Assembly: GCA_023231475.1 (NCBI GenBank)
Contig: JALJEE010001061.1
Coordinates: forward strand, 1-64,000
DNA length: 64,000 bases
Source: Seison nebaliae
Taxonomy: Eukaryota > Rotifera > Pararotatoria > Seisonacea > Seisonidae
Direction of reading: 5' to 3'
Positions 47,440-59,493 of the stretch are shown here, one piece after another. Numbering within the stretch: position 1 is the stretch's first letter; each line of letters opens with the position of its first letter. The notes below the pieces were generated by a model, which was not told the origin of the DNA, made no database searches, and worked only from the letters and a program-made list of their open reading frames with translations. The position numbers were made by a program, and so were the translations under genes.

Positions 47440-50400
47440 TTATTTCATCAACTTTTGTCTATAAGCAAAATATTTAATTTGTAAATTGCCACATTTGGCT
47501 AGGGCGTCACGGAATGTTTTGTGATTCTCCAAATTATTTTCAATGACAATTTTCACAATTCTATCACCGTCATTCGAGTACATGAGTACGAGCAGAAGGA
47601 ATTGTTGTTGGAAATATTGGATATTCTTCTCCAAATCATCCATCTCATTCATATGTAAATTCCTCTCATAATAATTGAGAATTCTCCAAATAATTTTGTA
47701 ACTAAAATAAAAATTAGAATGAGAATCGAATGATAAAATTGAGTGAACTATTTGCAGATATGTTCGATCGTGTCATTATCGATCGTTCGATGTTTATTGA
47801 AGTGATATCGATAAATATGTTTCAATCGTTCACTACAATCAACATACTCCAAATCTTCGTTATTTAAGATGATTCCCAATAGATATTTGTTCAATGAAAA
47901 TTGAATGAAAAGAATCGAATTCCATTTATCTTCTTTTCTAATGTCGTTCATCTTCGATTGATTTAATTGTTCCACTAAACGTTTCCAATCTACATTCTGC
48001 ATGATTCGAGGAAAAATTTGGAAAATATTCAGAATTTGTTCATGTGCTTGTTTAATATTAGATATCGAATTCATCAATAATAAATAATCTTCCGATATCT
48101 CGTAAAATGTTGTTATTGTTGAAATGAGTTGATAGAAGTGACAAGAATATCGATGGAAATCTTCCATTTCGGTTGGTGGTCGAATGATTGAAATGATCAA
48201 ATTATTTCCATTCATATAAATTTTCTCTTCTATATTTATCCGTTCTTTCTCTTTATTCTTCCATTGTTTATAACTGTTCATATCTCGAATCATTTCGTCC
48301 AATAAATGAGTTTGAACGCGAATAATTCTCATATAAACCGAACATAAATCCGTCAATTTCCGATCCTCCAACTATTGAAATTTGAAAAGTTTGAAAAACT
48401 TAAAAATTTTTTATTTATTATATTAACTTTAATAAATGTTTGAAATGACTTATCCATAATATTACTCAAACGTCCATTTGCATTCACCAATAGATCTGGA
48501 AGAGAAAATTTATTTATTATTATTTTATTAAAATTTACCGATTAGATTGTTAGTTTGGAAGAATTTGAAAATTGATTGAAAATCACAAAATTGTCGTTGA
48601 GATAATAAGGAATATTTATTGTAAATACTTCTTAAATTGCAATCGGTTTTATTGTTTACCGTTTCCTTTACCAATTTCAATAATTCCACATATTCGTTCT
48701 CGTTATCGAAAATGTATCTCACTTTCAATTCGATGGGGAGAATATAATTGAGATAACATTGTTTCATACTGTGAAGTGCTCCTTTGAAATATTGAATGGC
48801 CGTAAATTTTTCACGATTAAAATACTTCGCCGCTTTAGTGAGAATATAATCATATTCGTTGATGAGTTGATTTTTCGAATTTTCCACTTTATTCTCTTCG
48901 AACATCAACCAATATTCGATGTATTCCAAATAAATCGTTTTGATATGTTCGTCGTGTTTGGCAGACATGGTGAGAATGATGGATTGGAAAAGATCATATT
49001 TCCATAAAGTCGTAAAGATTTTATTCACCGTTTCACGATGATGAGATATCATTGAAATGATTTCCACGATATAAAACAAGAAATTAATATCGTGATTAAT
49101 TTTCCAATGTGAATGTGAGTCATATTCGATGGATGATAATGATAATTGTGCGGAGTAACTGGATCTCAACGTTTCTTTCTTTACGAATAAAGTTTCACGT
49201 TCAATTTTTAATTTTTTCGATTTTAACGAACTTAAAATGATGGAAAATCGATTGATATAATTGAAAAGAATACTGAGAACTAATTTCATTCCTCGAGTAC
49301 TTGACGCCAATTCATGAACAATGAGAACTAATTCTAATAATTTCAAAGAATAATTTAATTGTTGTTCCGTTTCTGGAAATTCGATGACTCTTGAAAATAA
49401 TTTATCTGCAAAACATTCATAATTTGAGAGTGATCGTAAATGTCGATTTTCCAATCGTTCCCGTATCGATAATTCATCGATATCTTCCTGACATTTATCG
49501 ATACAAATATATTCAGTTGATCGATCAACTGTATCACCATATTCCGATTCGAAAGTCGTTTCATATGACGATAAATTCGATCGAATTGGTAATGGAATAT
49601 TTGATTGATTTAATTGGAATTTTTTCTGATAGAATGACGCAATTTCTGTAGAGAGAATATAAGAATAACATTCATCATTAATTTCACTCACATTCTTCAT
49701 TTGTTGACTGATTGAAAAATAATTTTCTAATGATAATCGATTGACAATAAATGAACGTCCAGTACAATGACAGATTAATTGATAAACTGTCAAACGTCTC
49801 AATTCATACCATTGGAGTAGAGTGAGATCTTTAATCGTGCAAAAAGTGAGAAGTAAAATAAAATAATTTTTCATAATAAAATTATCATTTTCGATGAAAT
49901 GTTGAAGAATAAGTTTTATATCATAATAAGTGTTCTCCACCGAAATATCGATCATTTCTCTCAATTGTCCAATTAAATTCAATTGTTCTTTATCTAATAT
50001 CGGATCATATTGTTGTTCATCTTCCATCAAATCGATAATATCCAAAAGTCGATGAAGAAGGATAAAAATGAATAAATAATCAGGAATATATCCGATATTT
50101 GTTGTGAATTTAATCGCTTCATAAATCATATTACGATGTATCATTTCTTCAACAATTTTTCGAATATATCTCTCAATCTTATTCTGATATTCATCCTCTT
50201 TCACAAATTTAACGATTGTAATTTTGGAGCAATCGTTAACGATCTCCAAAAGATCTCCATTCACCACAAATTTGAAATTCGACGGAACTTTCTTCTCAAT
50301 CTGATCATTCCATTTCTCCAGAATATATGCCATGTATAATTGGAAGATATTCTCCTCTAAATTGTCGTTGCGAAAACAGATGTACGCGGACAACGTATAA

Positions 50401-53133
50401 ATAGCGTCGGTGGAATTTTCGATGATTTTATCGACGAATAAAATGAAATTGATAAATTCTTCTTTATATTCTCTCAATAAGTCTTTGGTAGATAATTCTT
50501 TGAGTTGGTTTACATTCCACATGAATTGATTCTCATTCTTCATCGAATTGGAATTAAATGATTTATAGAAGTTTTCGATCGTTTCGATCAATTGTTCAGC
50601 TCCGATGTGAAATTTCAAGACAATCTCCGTCGAATTATTCAAATAAAAACAATTCACTAAATACTCATCGAATTTATCGACATTATCATCGAATATTACT
50701 CTCGTCAACGATTCAGCGATGGCATATTGATTTTTAGAGCAGAAATAAATTTTCATCGATTCATTCAATAATAAATCGTCATGGACATTCTCTTTCATTT
50801 TCTCAATAATGTCCCACACTCGACATTTTTTCTTCGCACACAACAATTCTTTCGTTGCTAATTTCTTTATTTCTCTCAATAAATAATATGATTTTAATAA
50901 ATAATTCCTTTTCTCATTTTCATGAATGTTTTCGATTTCCTCAAAATTCTGTTTCATTGGATTCCAAAATAATCCATTTTCTGGCAACGTTAGCAAATAT
51001 TCGTTATAAGAAGAAAAAGTGAAATTATATTTCTTGTCATTCTTGCCCATTTTCTTCGTTAACACTTTCAATGGGAGGATTGTTATGAAATAGATAAATT
51101 GTGTGGAATCGGTCCAAGTGTAAATGAAATTTTCGAAAATTAATTTCGACAACATCTCCCCAATTTCCAAGAGCATTTGAAAGAGATTTTGATCGATCGA
51201 TTCGTCATTTCTCAAATGGAATTGATTTGTTAAATATTCTTCGAAAATAATTTCGGCAGTTGAATAATTTTTTAAAAATAAAAAATTATCATAAAATAAT
51301 ATCAATCTCAATAATTGTTTCAATTCGATTGATGCATATTCATTATTCAGAAAGAGTTGGAGGATTAATGTTAATGACGGTAATTTCCCTTCCAATATGA
51401 TACATTCGATCACCTGTTTCGTTGTAACACAAATCTGACGACGATGATTTAATGCGAATTTGAAATATTGTTCTTCGAATCGCTTATCGTAAAAGATGAT
51501 CGTATCCTTCGAATTTAAACTATAATTATTTAGATTAGGTAGAACAGTTTGATAATTTAATCGATGTGCTTTTTGATGTTCTTTCAATCTCATCAAATAA
51601 TGGAAAATATTTCCTTGAATATTTAAGAGAATTCGATATTGTTTCTCATCGAATGATGATCGATGAAAAATTTCCGTTTGGTCATGAATCCGTTTGATAA
51701 TTTGTTCAGCTGGAAGAATTTTTCCTAACGAGAAAATTCGAAATTAATTCACAGAAAAATAAATTTGAACTTTTTTGACTAATATTAAAATTTTTCTTAA
51801 AAAAATTATGTTCGAATTGATTATTCACATCGAATAATTTGACTTTCTTCGGTGTAATGTAAAATAAGAAGATCGACGGCTCATCAATCGACAAATCCAT
51901 CAAATCATTATGTGTGTCGTTACTATCCGATCGATATACATAAAGTGAACTATATATTGTTTTTTTCCTATGTTTTCTTCTTCTCTTATAATCGATCAAT
52001 TTCCCCTCCAAATTCTCAATCACTTTCAATGCTAATTGAATAGAATTCAAATAAATTTTCTTTTTTTCTATCGTAAACTTATTGAAATGTCTCGATTCCA
52101 CTTTCGATGCCACTTCATGGAATAATAATTCTAAATCACATTTAACCTAAAAATTAAATTGTCATTTGATAATTGTAGACAAATAAGAATAATCGATTAA
52201 CATCACTATATGGATATTGAATGAGTTGGATGAAAGTGTAGAAAATGATTTGGATCAATTGTAATTGAAAACGATAATTTAAATGTTGATTATCGTTATG
52301 TTTGAGAACAGAGATTGAGACACCGATCAAAATGTGTGATACTCGAAATATATTCAATTCGTGAAGTTTCCGACAGATTTGCAGGATACACAACCAGAAT
52401 TTGAAAACGTCGATTTTTTCTAGAAAATTTCTTAAATCATTCACATTCAAAAAAATGATATGAATATGATTCAAATAAGATCTAATGGAAAAGTGAATAT
52501 TTTATTTTTATTTCTAATAAAAACTTTCCGATACATTTCCCCAAAAATTCCGTTAACTTAATCACAGTTTCGTCTTCGCGGTTGATATGTTTGGGAATTA
52601 ATTCGGCTTCCGTCGAAAATAAATAAATGATAATTTCGATTAAATTTCCATTATCGAATTCTGAAAAATTATTCTCATCAATCTTTCCTGAGAGGAGGAA
52701 ATAGAAACCTGATGATAATTTCAATTTGTTGACGATCTTAAAGAAATGATGAAGACATTTGATTTGAGAAAGTAAATTATTCGATTCATATTTCATCTCA
52801 CACTTCACTTCCGATTTCTCCATTTCAAATCGTCTCAACAACAAAAGAAATATGAGAATCGAATACAATTTAATTTCGGATTCATCCTTTCCCGATAATC
52901 GGATAAATTGTCGGAATAATTGACTGCGAATTTGTCGCACAGATCTTTAACAGACGAAACAAGTAAATTTTGAAAAAAGTTATTAATTTCAACATTTTCT
53001 TACAAGAATCATGATAATAATTATCGAAGGCAATAAATGGATGTTTTCCATCGATAATTGTCGATAATAAAATTTTTAATTTCTCACAAATCTCATTCGT
53101 TTCCAAACACAGTCCAATATCAGATGATGGCAT
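47440..53133 (-). CDS. Very large helical protein (1784 residues), family not recognised, 8 exons
   Basis: Exons in reading order: 53133-52994, 52944-52525, 52481-52202, 52146-51771, 51724-48539, 48495-48428, 48371-47749, 47701-47440; every junction keeps frame. Almost wholly alpha-helical, rich in Leu/Ile/Asn/Lys/Glu, with no signal peptide, membrane segment, zinc motif or known catalytic motif. The pattern of amphipathic helices is what alpha-solenoid scaffolds (ARM/HEAT-like) show, and the length is in the range of nucleoporin or centrosomal scaffolds, but no family signature was found. Phe/Tyr/Ile content is raised by the AT-rich codon bias. Six of seven donors are GTT. It lies between hnRNP K and clathrin light chain, all minus strand. 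Confidence 0.7.
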
Positions 53134-53629
53134 TCGGTTAGCTAAAAAGAAATTCTTTAAATTATTCCCTACAATTCACTAACAGTTAATTTCTATTTCA
53201 TTCTCCATCAACACAACATTAATTTCTTTTTTTCGATTTATCTCCAATTAAATTAGCTGAAATATATTTATTAAAATTCAATTAGAATTCTTATTTACAA
53301 ATGACTCGTTTATTTACTTATGTTCATTTGTTTATTCCAAATGTATAAGAAATTAGAATAAAATTTATTAAACATTTTTTTAGAATGAAATTTTTGAAAA
53401 TTTTTTTTGGAATGAAATTTATTAGAATTTTTTAGAATGAAGTTTATTGGAATTATAGGATGGAATAAATAATTCGACCAAATAAAATGTGAAAATTATT
53501 CAAAAAAAAAAAGGGACAAAAGAAGAATTTAATTAGTAATTTTTGAATTTTTTTTATTTCGAGATTTCGTTTCTATTAGAAGTAATTTAGAATGTTAAAT
53601 TTAATTTTTATATTTCACATCTCTAAATT

Positions 53630-54094
53630 TCATTGAGTTGCAACTGGTTCGTCTTTCAAATTGAGTAAGAGAGATCGTAAACGAGAAGAATCCTTCTCAC
53701 TCTTACCCAATTTTGGATTGAACTCACAAAATTTAGCTACATCCTTCCAATCAATTCCTTCCGAATTTGATTTTTTATTGGATTTGATGAAATCTTGCTG
53801 TTCCATTAAGTTCATTTGATATTTCTTCTCAATTTGATCCTTTCGTTTCTCATACCATTCTTCGAGATCTTTTTCTGCTTGTTCCGACATCTCCTTAATT
53901 TTAATGGCTTCTTCGGCATCTTTCTTTTCTAATCGCTCCTTGAATTCACGACGCCATTGTTTCATTCGATCGGGCTCTTCACTATGCTCCTCTGGCATAC
54001 CGTCAATAGGAGAAGTCTCCGGAGCTAAATTTGGAAGTGGTGTAGAAGGTTTTGAGTCATTGGTGGAAGAAGACGGGCCAAACAGATCATCCAT
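53630..54094 (-). CDS. CLTA: Clathrin light chain
   Basis: Regulatory subunit of clathrin triskelia. 154 residues, shorter than vertebrate light chains (about 210-250). The heavy-chain-binding helix is clear (RMKQWRREFKERLEKKDAEE, KDLEEWYEKRKDQIEKKY) and the C-terminal block is diagnostic (WKDVAKFCEFNPKLGK, DSSRLRSLLLNLKDEP). The acidic N-terminal QQxE/EDPAAAFLA-type motif that binds Hip1-family proteins is absent; the N-terminus is a short Ser/Pro linker. Start is the first ATG (MDDLFGPS). Single exon. Confidence 0.93.
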   Translation of the reverse strand: MDDLFGPSSSTNDSKPSTPLPNLAPETSPIDGMPEEHSEEPDRMKQWRREFKERLEKKDAEEAIKIKEMSEQAEKDLEEWYEKRKDQIEKKYQMNLMEQQDFIKSNKKSNSEGIDWKDVAKFCEFNPKLGKSEKDSSRLRSLLLNLKDEPVATQ

Positions 54095-54488
54095 TTTCTT
54101 CAATTAATCAGTAAATAAATGACAAATTCGAATACGTGAATAGTGTGAAGTCACGTTACTTTAATTTTTTCAATAAGCTTAAAATTTGAATTTTCCGATT
54201 TTTCAAAAAATTATTAAAATAAAAAAAATTAAATTTTTAGAAAGTATTTTTTAAAAATATAAACATAATTTCATCGAGAAGAAGCTAAATTTTTAAATTG
54301 GGAAATTTCTTTGATTTTAAATGGGTAAATCGAAATTGAAATTTGCGTTCAGTTATATCATTCTTATGGGAGATTGTTGTAAATCAACGTCTAATTTCTT
54401 GAATTTATTACCTCCAACATCCTGTTGATTTGAAAAGGAATTTAAAGAAATTAATTCGTCATAATTTTCTTTTATTATTCAAGAGAGA

Positions 54489-55265
54489 ATGGGTGCTGAA
54501 GTATCGATTAATTCTGCACATGAACTCGCCAATTCTCATTTTAAAAACAAGGAAATTATTTCAGAAAAATTGAAATCAATTCCAAATGTGTCAAATGACG
54601 AGATGGATGAATTGGATGGATGTCCGATGAAACTCTCCATTTTGGAGAAGAGAAAAAAAGAAAATATTAATCAATTGAATCAAATGCCAATGGATTTGAA
54701 ACAACAACCATCGAAAGATCAGCCATTTGCTTTACCAACTGAACGAGAAAAATCATCAATACCTCGAGCAGATAAAAATGAAAATTGGATCTATCCATCT
54801 CAGCAAATGTTCTGGAATGCGATGTTGAGGAAAGGATGGCAATGGAAATCAGAAGATATCTCTCCCAAAGATATGAATGATATCATTCTCATACACAACG
54901 TCAATAATGAGAAGGCTTGGATGGAAGTGCTGAAATGGGAAGTTCTCCATGTTCACAAAGAAAATCCGATAGAACCGAAATTGAAACGATTTGGTGGGAA
55001 AGCAACAAAATTTTCCCCTCGTGCTCGTCTCAGACATCTATTCGGTTATGAATTGCCTTTCGATCGACATGATTGGATTGTACAACGAGGTGATAAAGAA
55101 ATTCGTTATGTTATCGATTATTATGACGGTGGTGATGTTGATGAGAACCATCAATTTGCATTGATGGATGTACGTCCAGCGCTCGACTCGTTCGAAGCCT
55201 TTTCTGATCGTTTTAAAGTGATGTGGTGGAGATGGAAAGAAAATTTTACTTCCAAATTATTTTAA
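54489..55265 (+). CDS. HCCS: Holocytochrome c synthase (cytochrome c heme lyase)
   Basis: Attaches heme covalently to cytochrome c in the mitochondrial intermembrane space. Single exon, 258 residues. Diagnostic segments: [45 protein letters not shown] (the His that ligates heme), [39 protein letters not shown] Cys-Pro heme-regulatory motif (DGCPMK) is at about residue 44. The N-terminus begins MGAEVS, so N-myristoylation is possible in principle. It diverges from clathrin light chain across a 394 bp intergenic region that could be a shared promoter. Confidence 0.96.
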   Translation: MGAEVSINSAHELANSHFKNKEIISEKLKSIPNVSNDEMDELDGCPMKLSILEKRKKENINQLNQMPMDLKQQPSKDQPFALPTEREKSSIPRADKNENWIYPSQQMFWNAMLRKGWQWKSEDISPKDMNDIILIHNVNNEKAWMEVLKWEVLHVHKENPIEPKLKRFGGKATKFSPRARLRHLFGYELPFDRHDWIVQRGDKEIRYVIDYYDGGDVDENHQFALMDVRPALDSFEAFSDRFKVMWWRWKENFTSKLF

Positions 55266-55548
55266 CCAAAAAAAAACAATTGTTATCCTTTCCATCAGAC
55301 AAATCAATTCGTTACTTTTTTATTCAAATTTTTTTGACATTTGAATTTTAGATAATTTCAATTTTATAATATTTTTATTTTTTTCAAATTTCCATAATTT
55401 CATTTTTCTGTTGAATAGTTTCGTTTTTGTTGAATGTCGTTTAAAATTGAAATTTAATCGATTTAATATTCGAATTTAATTAGTTGGACAATTTTCTTTT
55501 CTCTTATTAGACTTTTCTTTTATCATTTTTTTCACACAATCGTAAGAT

Positions 55549-57155
55549 ATGGGTTGCTGCATTGGCAGTTTAGTGAGCAGTGTTAGTGGACAATTGCTGA
55601 TTGATGTGAACTAACTTCTTTTCTAGTTGGCGTGTTGTTGTGGGACAGCAGCATGTAATTTATGTTGTGCCTGTTGTCCCTCCTCCAGGAGTTCAGTGAT
55701 GACTCGTCTCATGTATGGAACGATGATTTTTTTGGGAACTATCTTATCCTGCATCTTCTTATCACCAACCATAAAGAAACGATTATCAAATGTTTAATAT
55801 TTTATTTTTTGAAATTTGAAGAAATTTATTTGAATTTTTTTAGAATCCATATTTATGTGATGACGATTTGATCGGAGAGAAATGTTATAATTTAGTCGGA
55901 TATAGTGCTATCCATCGAGTGACGTTCGGTCTGGTCAGTGTGTTCTTCTTACTCGCTCTCATTATGATCGATGTGAGAAATTCGAAAGAATGGAGAGCTT
56001 ACCTGCAGAACGGTTTTTGGTTCTTCAAATATGCCGCATGGGTTGGAGTGATGGTTGGGGGATTCTTCATTCAAAGTGACATCTTTACTCAATTTATGCT
56101 CATTCTCGGATATATGGGAGCGTTCTTATTCGTCATTGTTCAATTAGTTATTATCATCGAACTAGCACATGTATGGAATGGGAAATGGATGGAAGAAGCT
56201 GAAAATAATAGAAATTATAAAGTCGGATTGATTTTCTTCACCGTCGTCTTCTTCGCTTCATTCATCGTTATCACAACATTATCTTATGTTTATTATACTA
56301 AAGTTATTAAATTTCTGATATTTAAAATTAAAAATTTCCTTCCAGACTGATGATTGTACTTTACATAAAATAATAATTTCCGTCAATTTAATTCTGTGTA
56401 TCATCATTACAATTGTGTCTATTCTTCCAAGCATTCAAGCAGTCAGTCCTAGAAGTGGAATATTCCAACCGATTCTCGTTTCCGTCTATGTCATGTATCT
56501 CACCTGGTCGGCACTAACGAGTAATCCACACCGAAATTGTAATCCAACAATCATGTCGATTTTGAAAGACGATCTCAATTCCACTCATTATAATTCGACA
56601 CATTTATATTCGAAAAATACTACAGGACAATTCAATCCTTATAGTCTCGTTGCAATTATTCTTTTATTCCTCTCACTTTTCAAGAGCATGTTAATATTCT
56701 CTTTTACTTAATTCATTTATAACGATTCTTCTAGATTTACTAGTTCCACATCTGACACAACTAACATGTTGATGAATCAAGAAAAAACTATTTTAGGTCT
56801 TTATTTCTTTCGCTAATTTAAATTTATATAATTTAAATTATTATAATTTCGTAGGACAAGAAACTGCACAGAAAGTTGCCGATGATGAAGAAGAACAAGT
56901 CTCTTACAATTACTCGTTCTTTCACTTACTTTGTCTTCTCGGATCGTTATATATGATGATGTCCTTAACCAATTGGAATAGGTTAAAGAAAAAAATTTTT
57001 TTTTTGAAAATTCCATAATTTTTCTCATTAGCACCAAACCTAATTCGATGGCACCGTTTTGGATCAAAGTCTCCAGTAGTTGGGTATGCATCCTTCTCTA
57101 CCTTTGGACAACAGTCAATAAGTTGATATGTGATCGTGATTTCGGAGACTTTTAA
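55549..57155 (+). CDS. SERINC: SERINC/TMS1 family membrane protein, 7 exons
   Basis: Multi-pass membrane protein of the SERINC family, implicated in serine-lipid metabolism and membrane lipid organisation. Exons 55549-55581, 55627-55791, 55844-56302, 56346-56689, 56735-56796, 56855-56981, 57032-57155 give 437 residues (family about 450). The Cys-rich start (MGCCIGSLVSS, LACCCGTAACNLCCACCPSS), SSVMTRLMY, HRVTFGLV, GVMVGGFFI, DDCTLHKIIISVNLI, VSILPSIQ and the end KVSSSWVCILLYLWT are all family landmarks. About ten hydrophobic segments. The acidic loop DDEEEQVSYNYSFFH is typical. Donors GTTAGT, GTTTAA, GTTATT, GTTAAT, GTCTTT, GTTAAA. Confidence 0.95.
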
Positions 57156-57702
57156 AATGACACTGAACATTAATTATATGAATTTTTAACAAAAGAAATT
57201 TTTTACAATCAGAAAATTCCATTCTCAAATTTTTCATCTCCGTTCAATATATCTTGATTCGTTTTTCGATCGATTCACATCGCCATTATTGAAATTTTAC
57301 CACACAAACGATATTCCATTTTCCATATATGAAGGAATTTTTCAAAACATATTTTTTTGTCTTCAAAACTGAATTTTTCTTTTTTTAAACTAACGTAAGT
57401 TTCATATTTTTCACAATTATTATAATCGAACTTTTATATTATGCACTACTGAATCTTCTCTAATTGTCTTGGGAGTTTTGGGAGATTGTTGGGAAAACAT
57501 TTGGAAAATATTTTCAATTATAATTTTCTTATTATTATTGTGAAGCAATTAAAGAAATAAGATAAAAAAAATTGTAAATTAATCATTTTCGACACGAATG
57601 ACGTATAATTATATAAATAGCCTTGCTCAATTACTTGTCATACTTCAATTATCACTTTAATTCAATAGTTTAATTTCTCTCCTTCATTTCTTTAATTGAA
57701 CT

Positions 57703-57740
57703 ATTATTATTATTATTATTATTGTTGTTGTTGTTGTTGT
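57703..57740. repeat. ATT/TTG trinucleotide repeat
   Basis: About six ATT units run into six TTG units, followed by a G-rich GGGAGGAGGAGGGGAG patch. Confidence 0.95.
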
Positions 57741-58464
57741 TAGAAGGGAGGAGGAGGGGAGTTAAGAGAAAATATTTTAATTTGCGATGATATGTTCGAG
57801 TGACATTGTGAAAACATTAATGATCTCTACACCAAATCACGACCGAATGATCAATTGAAGGAAAAAGAAGAAGCGATCGCCATTGTTCTAATTAGAAATT
57901 GATAATTTCATATAAACCTTTCGCATGACTTCTTTAAAAACTATTTACTTCATCTATCCCAAATTGAATTATTTTTTATTCATATTTCGTCCAATTCTCT
58001 TTCTAACATTCTACTTTCTTTCTCAATTATGTAACGGTGAGAATGGTTGACGACAATTTGTACTTATTTCAATCTCCAATGAATTAATTTCGAAAACGCG
58101 AGAATGATAAGAGGAAAAATTGGAAAGAAAAAATATTCATTTTTTTTCAAAATTAAAAAAATTGAAATTTTCAAAATATTTCCTAAAAATTTGAATTGTG
58201 AAAAATTAATTTTACCAATTTGAAAATTGCAAGCGTTGTCATCTTCTGTCTTTGTGAGAAGTGTGATTGGAAAGCAGAATTCTCGTTCACTACAGATAAG
58301 ATTTGAAATATGAAATATATATTCTTCGACTTTTTATAAGCTTAAAATTCAAATTAGAAGAATATTCGAATTAGAGCCTATATAATTCTTTTATTTTCTT
58401 TATAATGCACGTAAAAGAACATGATAACAATAAATATTAACAGACTGTTCACTCGATGCGAAAT

Positions 58465-58482
58465 ACTAGATCTCGATCTAGT
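58465..58482. repeat. 18 bp palindrome followed by a T run
   Basis: ACTAGATC-TC-GATCTAGT is a perfect 8 bp inverted repeat with a 2 bp centre, followed by GGGTTTTTTC. The arrangement (hairpin then six T) resembles a Pol III terminator, but no A/B box or known small RNA was seen upstream. Confidence 0.6.
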
Positions 58483-59462
58483 GGGTTTTTTCTTAAGAAA
58501 ATCTTTATTCAAATTAATTTCGGTTTAATTTGTACGAATTCCTTGAATTGGATGTTACAATTTCCAACGTTCTTAATTGATGATTAAAAAAAGGGAATAA
58601 ATTTTGAATTTGATCGAATTAGTGAAATTTTTAATTGCTCCATTCATTTCAGTTGGAGATAAATTTGACAGTTAAAAATAGTTTAATATTTTTCAATTTC
58701 TTCTAATTTAAGATTTAATCGATTAATTGATTAGGATCGATAATATAATCGATATTGATAAATAATTCTTTTTTTCTTTGAATAATAATATTTCCTTCAT
58801 TTCATCTAATGGAAAAGATACAAATTACTCATTATCTTCTTTTTTTCCGCGTTCGTGTTTATTTGATTCATCTAATTTTTTTTGTTGTTCGACGGATGTA
58901 TGAAAATATATGTCTAATCTACTTCTTCTTTTTTGCTAATTCAACAATGAATTTTGTTTTTGTGTATGTTCGATGACGATAAGATATATAATGTAATGAA
59001 ATATGTTCGCGCAAAAAGAAGAAAATTAGTTTGTCGATGATCGAATTATTTATTTCTCTTTTAAGAAAATTCGATATCTTCCGTCTAACAATGACAATTG
59101 GAATTTAACGGGGAGGAGGAGAGGACAGTGTGGGGGATTGAAGAGGGTAGAATTTCACAGTTGTTTCTTTCAGATGTGTGGGTGAACAAGAAATTAATAA
59201 TCGCTTTCATCCATTTTATTTTCTTCATGTATTTCGATCATTCGTTGCTCTCCTACAGCATTACTCCCGTCTGTTTTATATGCTGGTATTGTATGTATAA
59301 ATGTAAATTATTTGAATGATAATGGTAATATATTCGATAATTCTTCATTTTTCTCTTTCACTCTTATGATGGTGGTGGTGGCGGCAATAATGGCGGTGAG
59401 AAAAAGATGATGATTTATTATTTTAAAGAAATGGATATGTATGTACAAGGAATTGAGTGCAA

Positions 59463-59493
<31 letters not shown>
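59463..59493. repeat. GAT trinucleotide repeat
   Basis: About ten GAT units; on the minus strand they read as CAT and give a meaningless poly-His frame. Confidence 0.95.

Noticed and set aside
51705-51724. A 20 nt intron (GTTAGG...CCAG) in the large orphan gene
   Set aside because: A 46 nt intron using GTTCAA at 51770 and the AG at 51725-51726 keeps frame and matches the local intron size, so the ultra-short intron is not needed.
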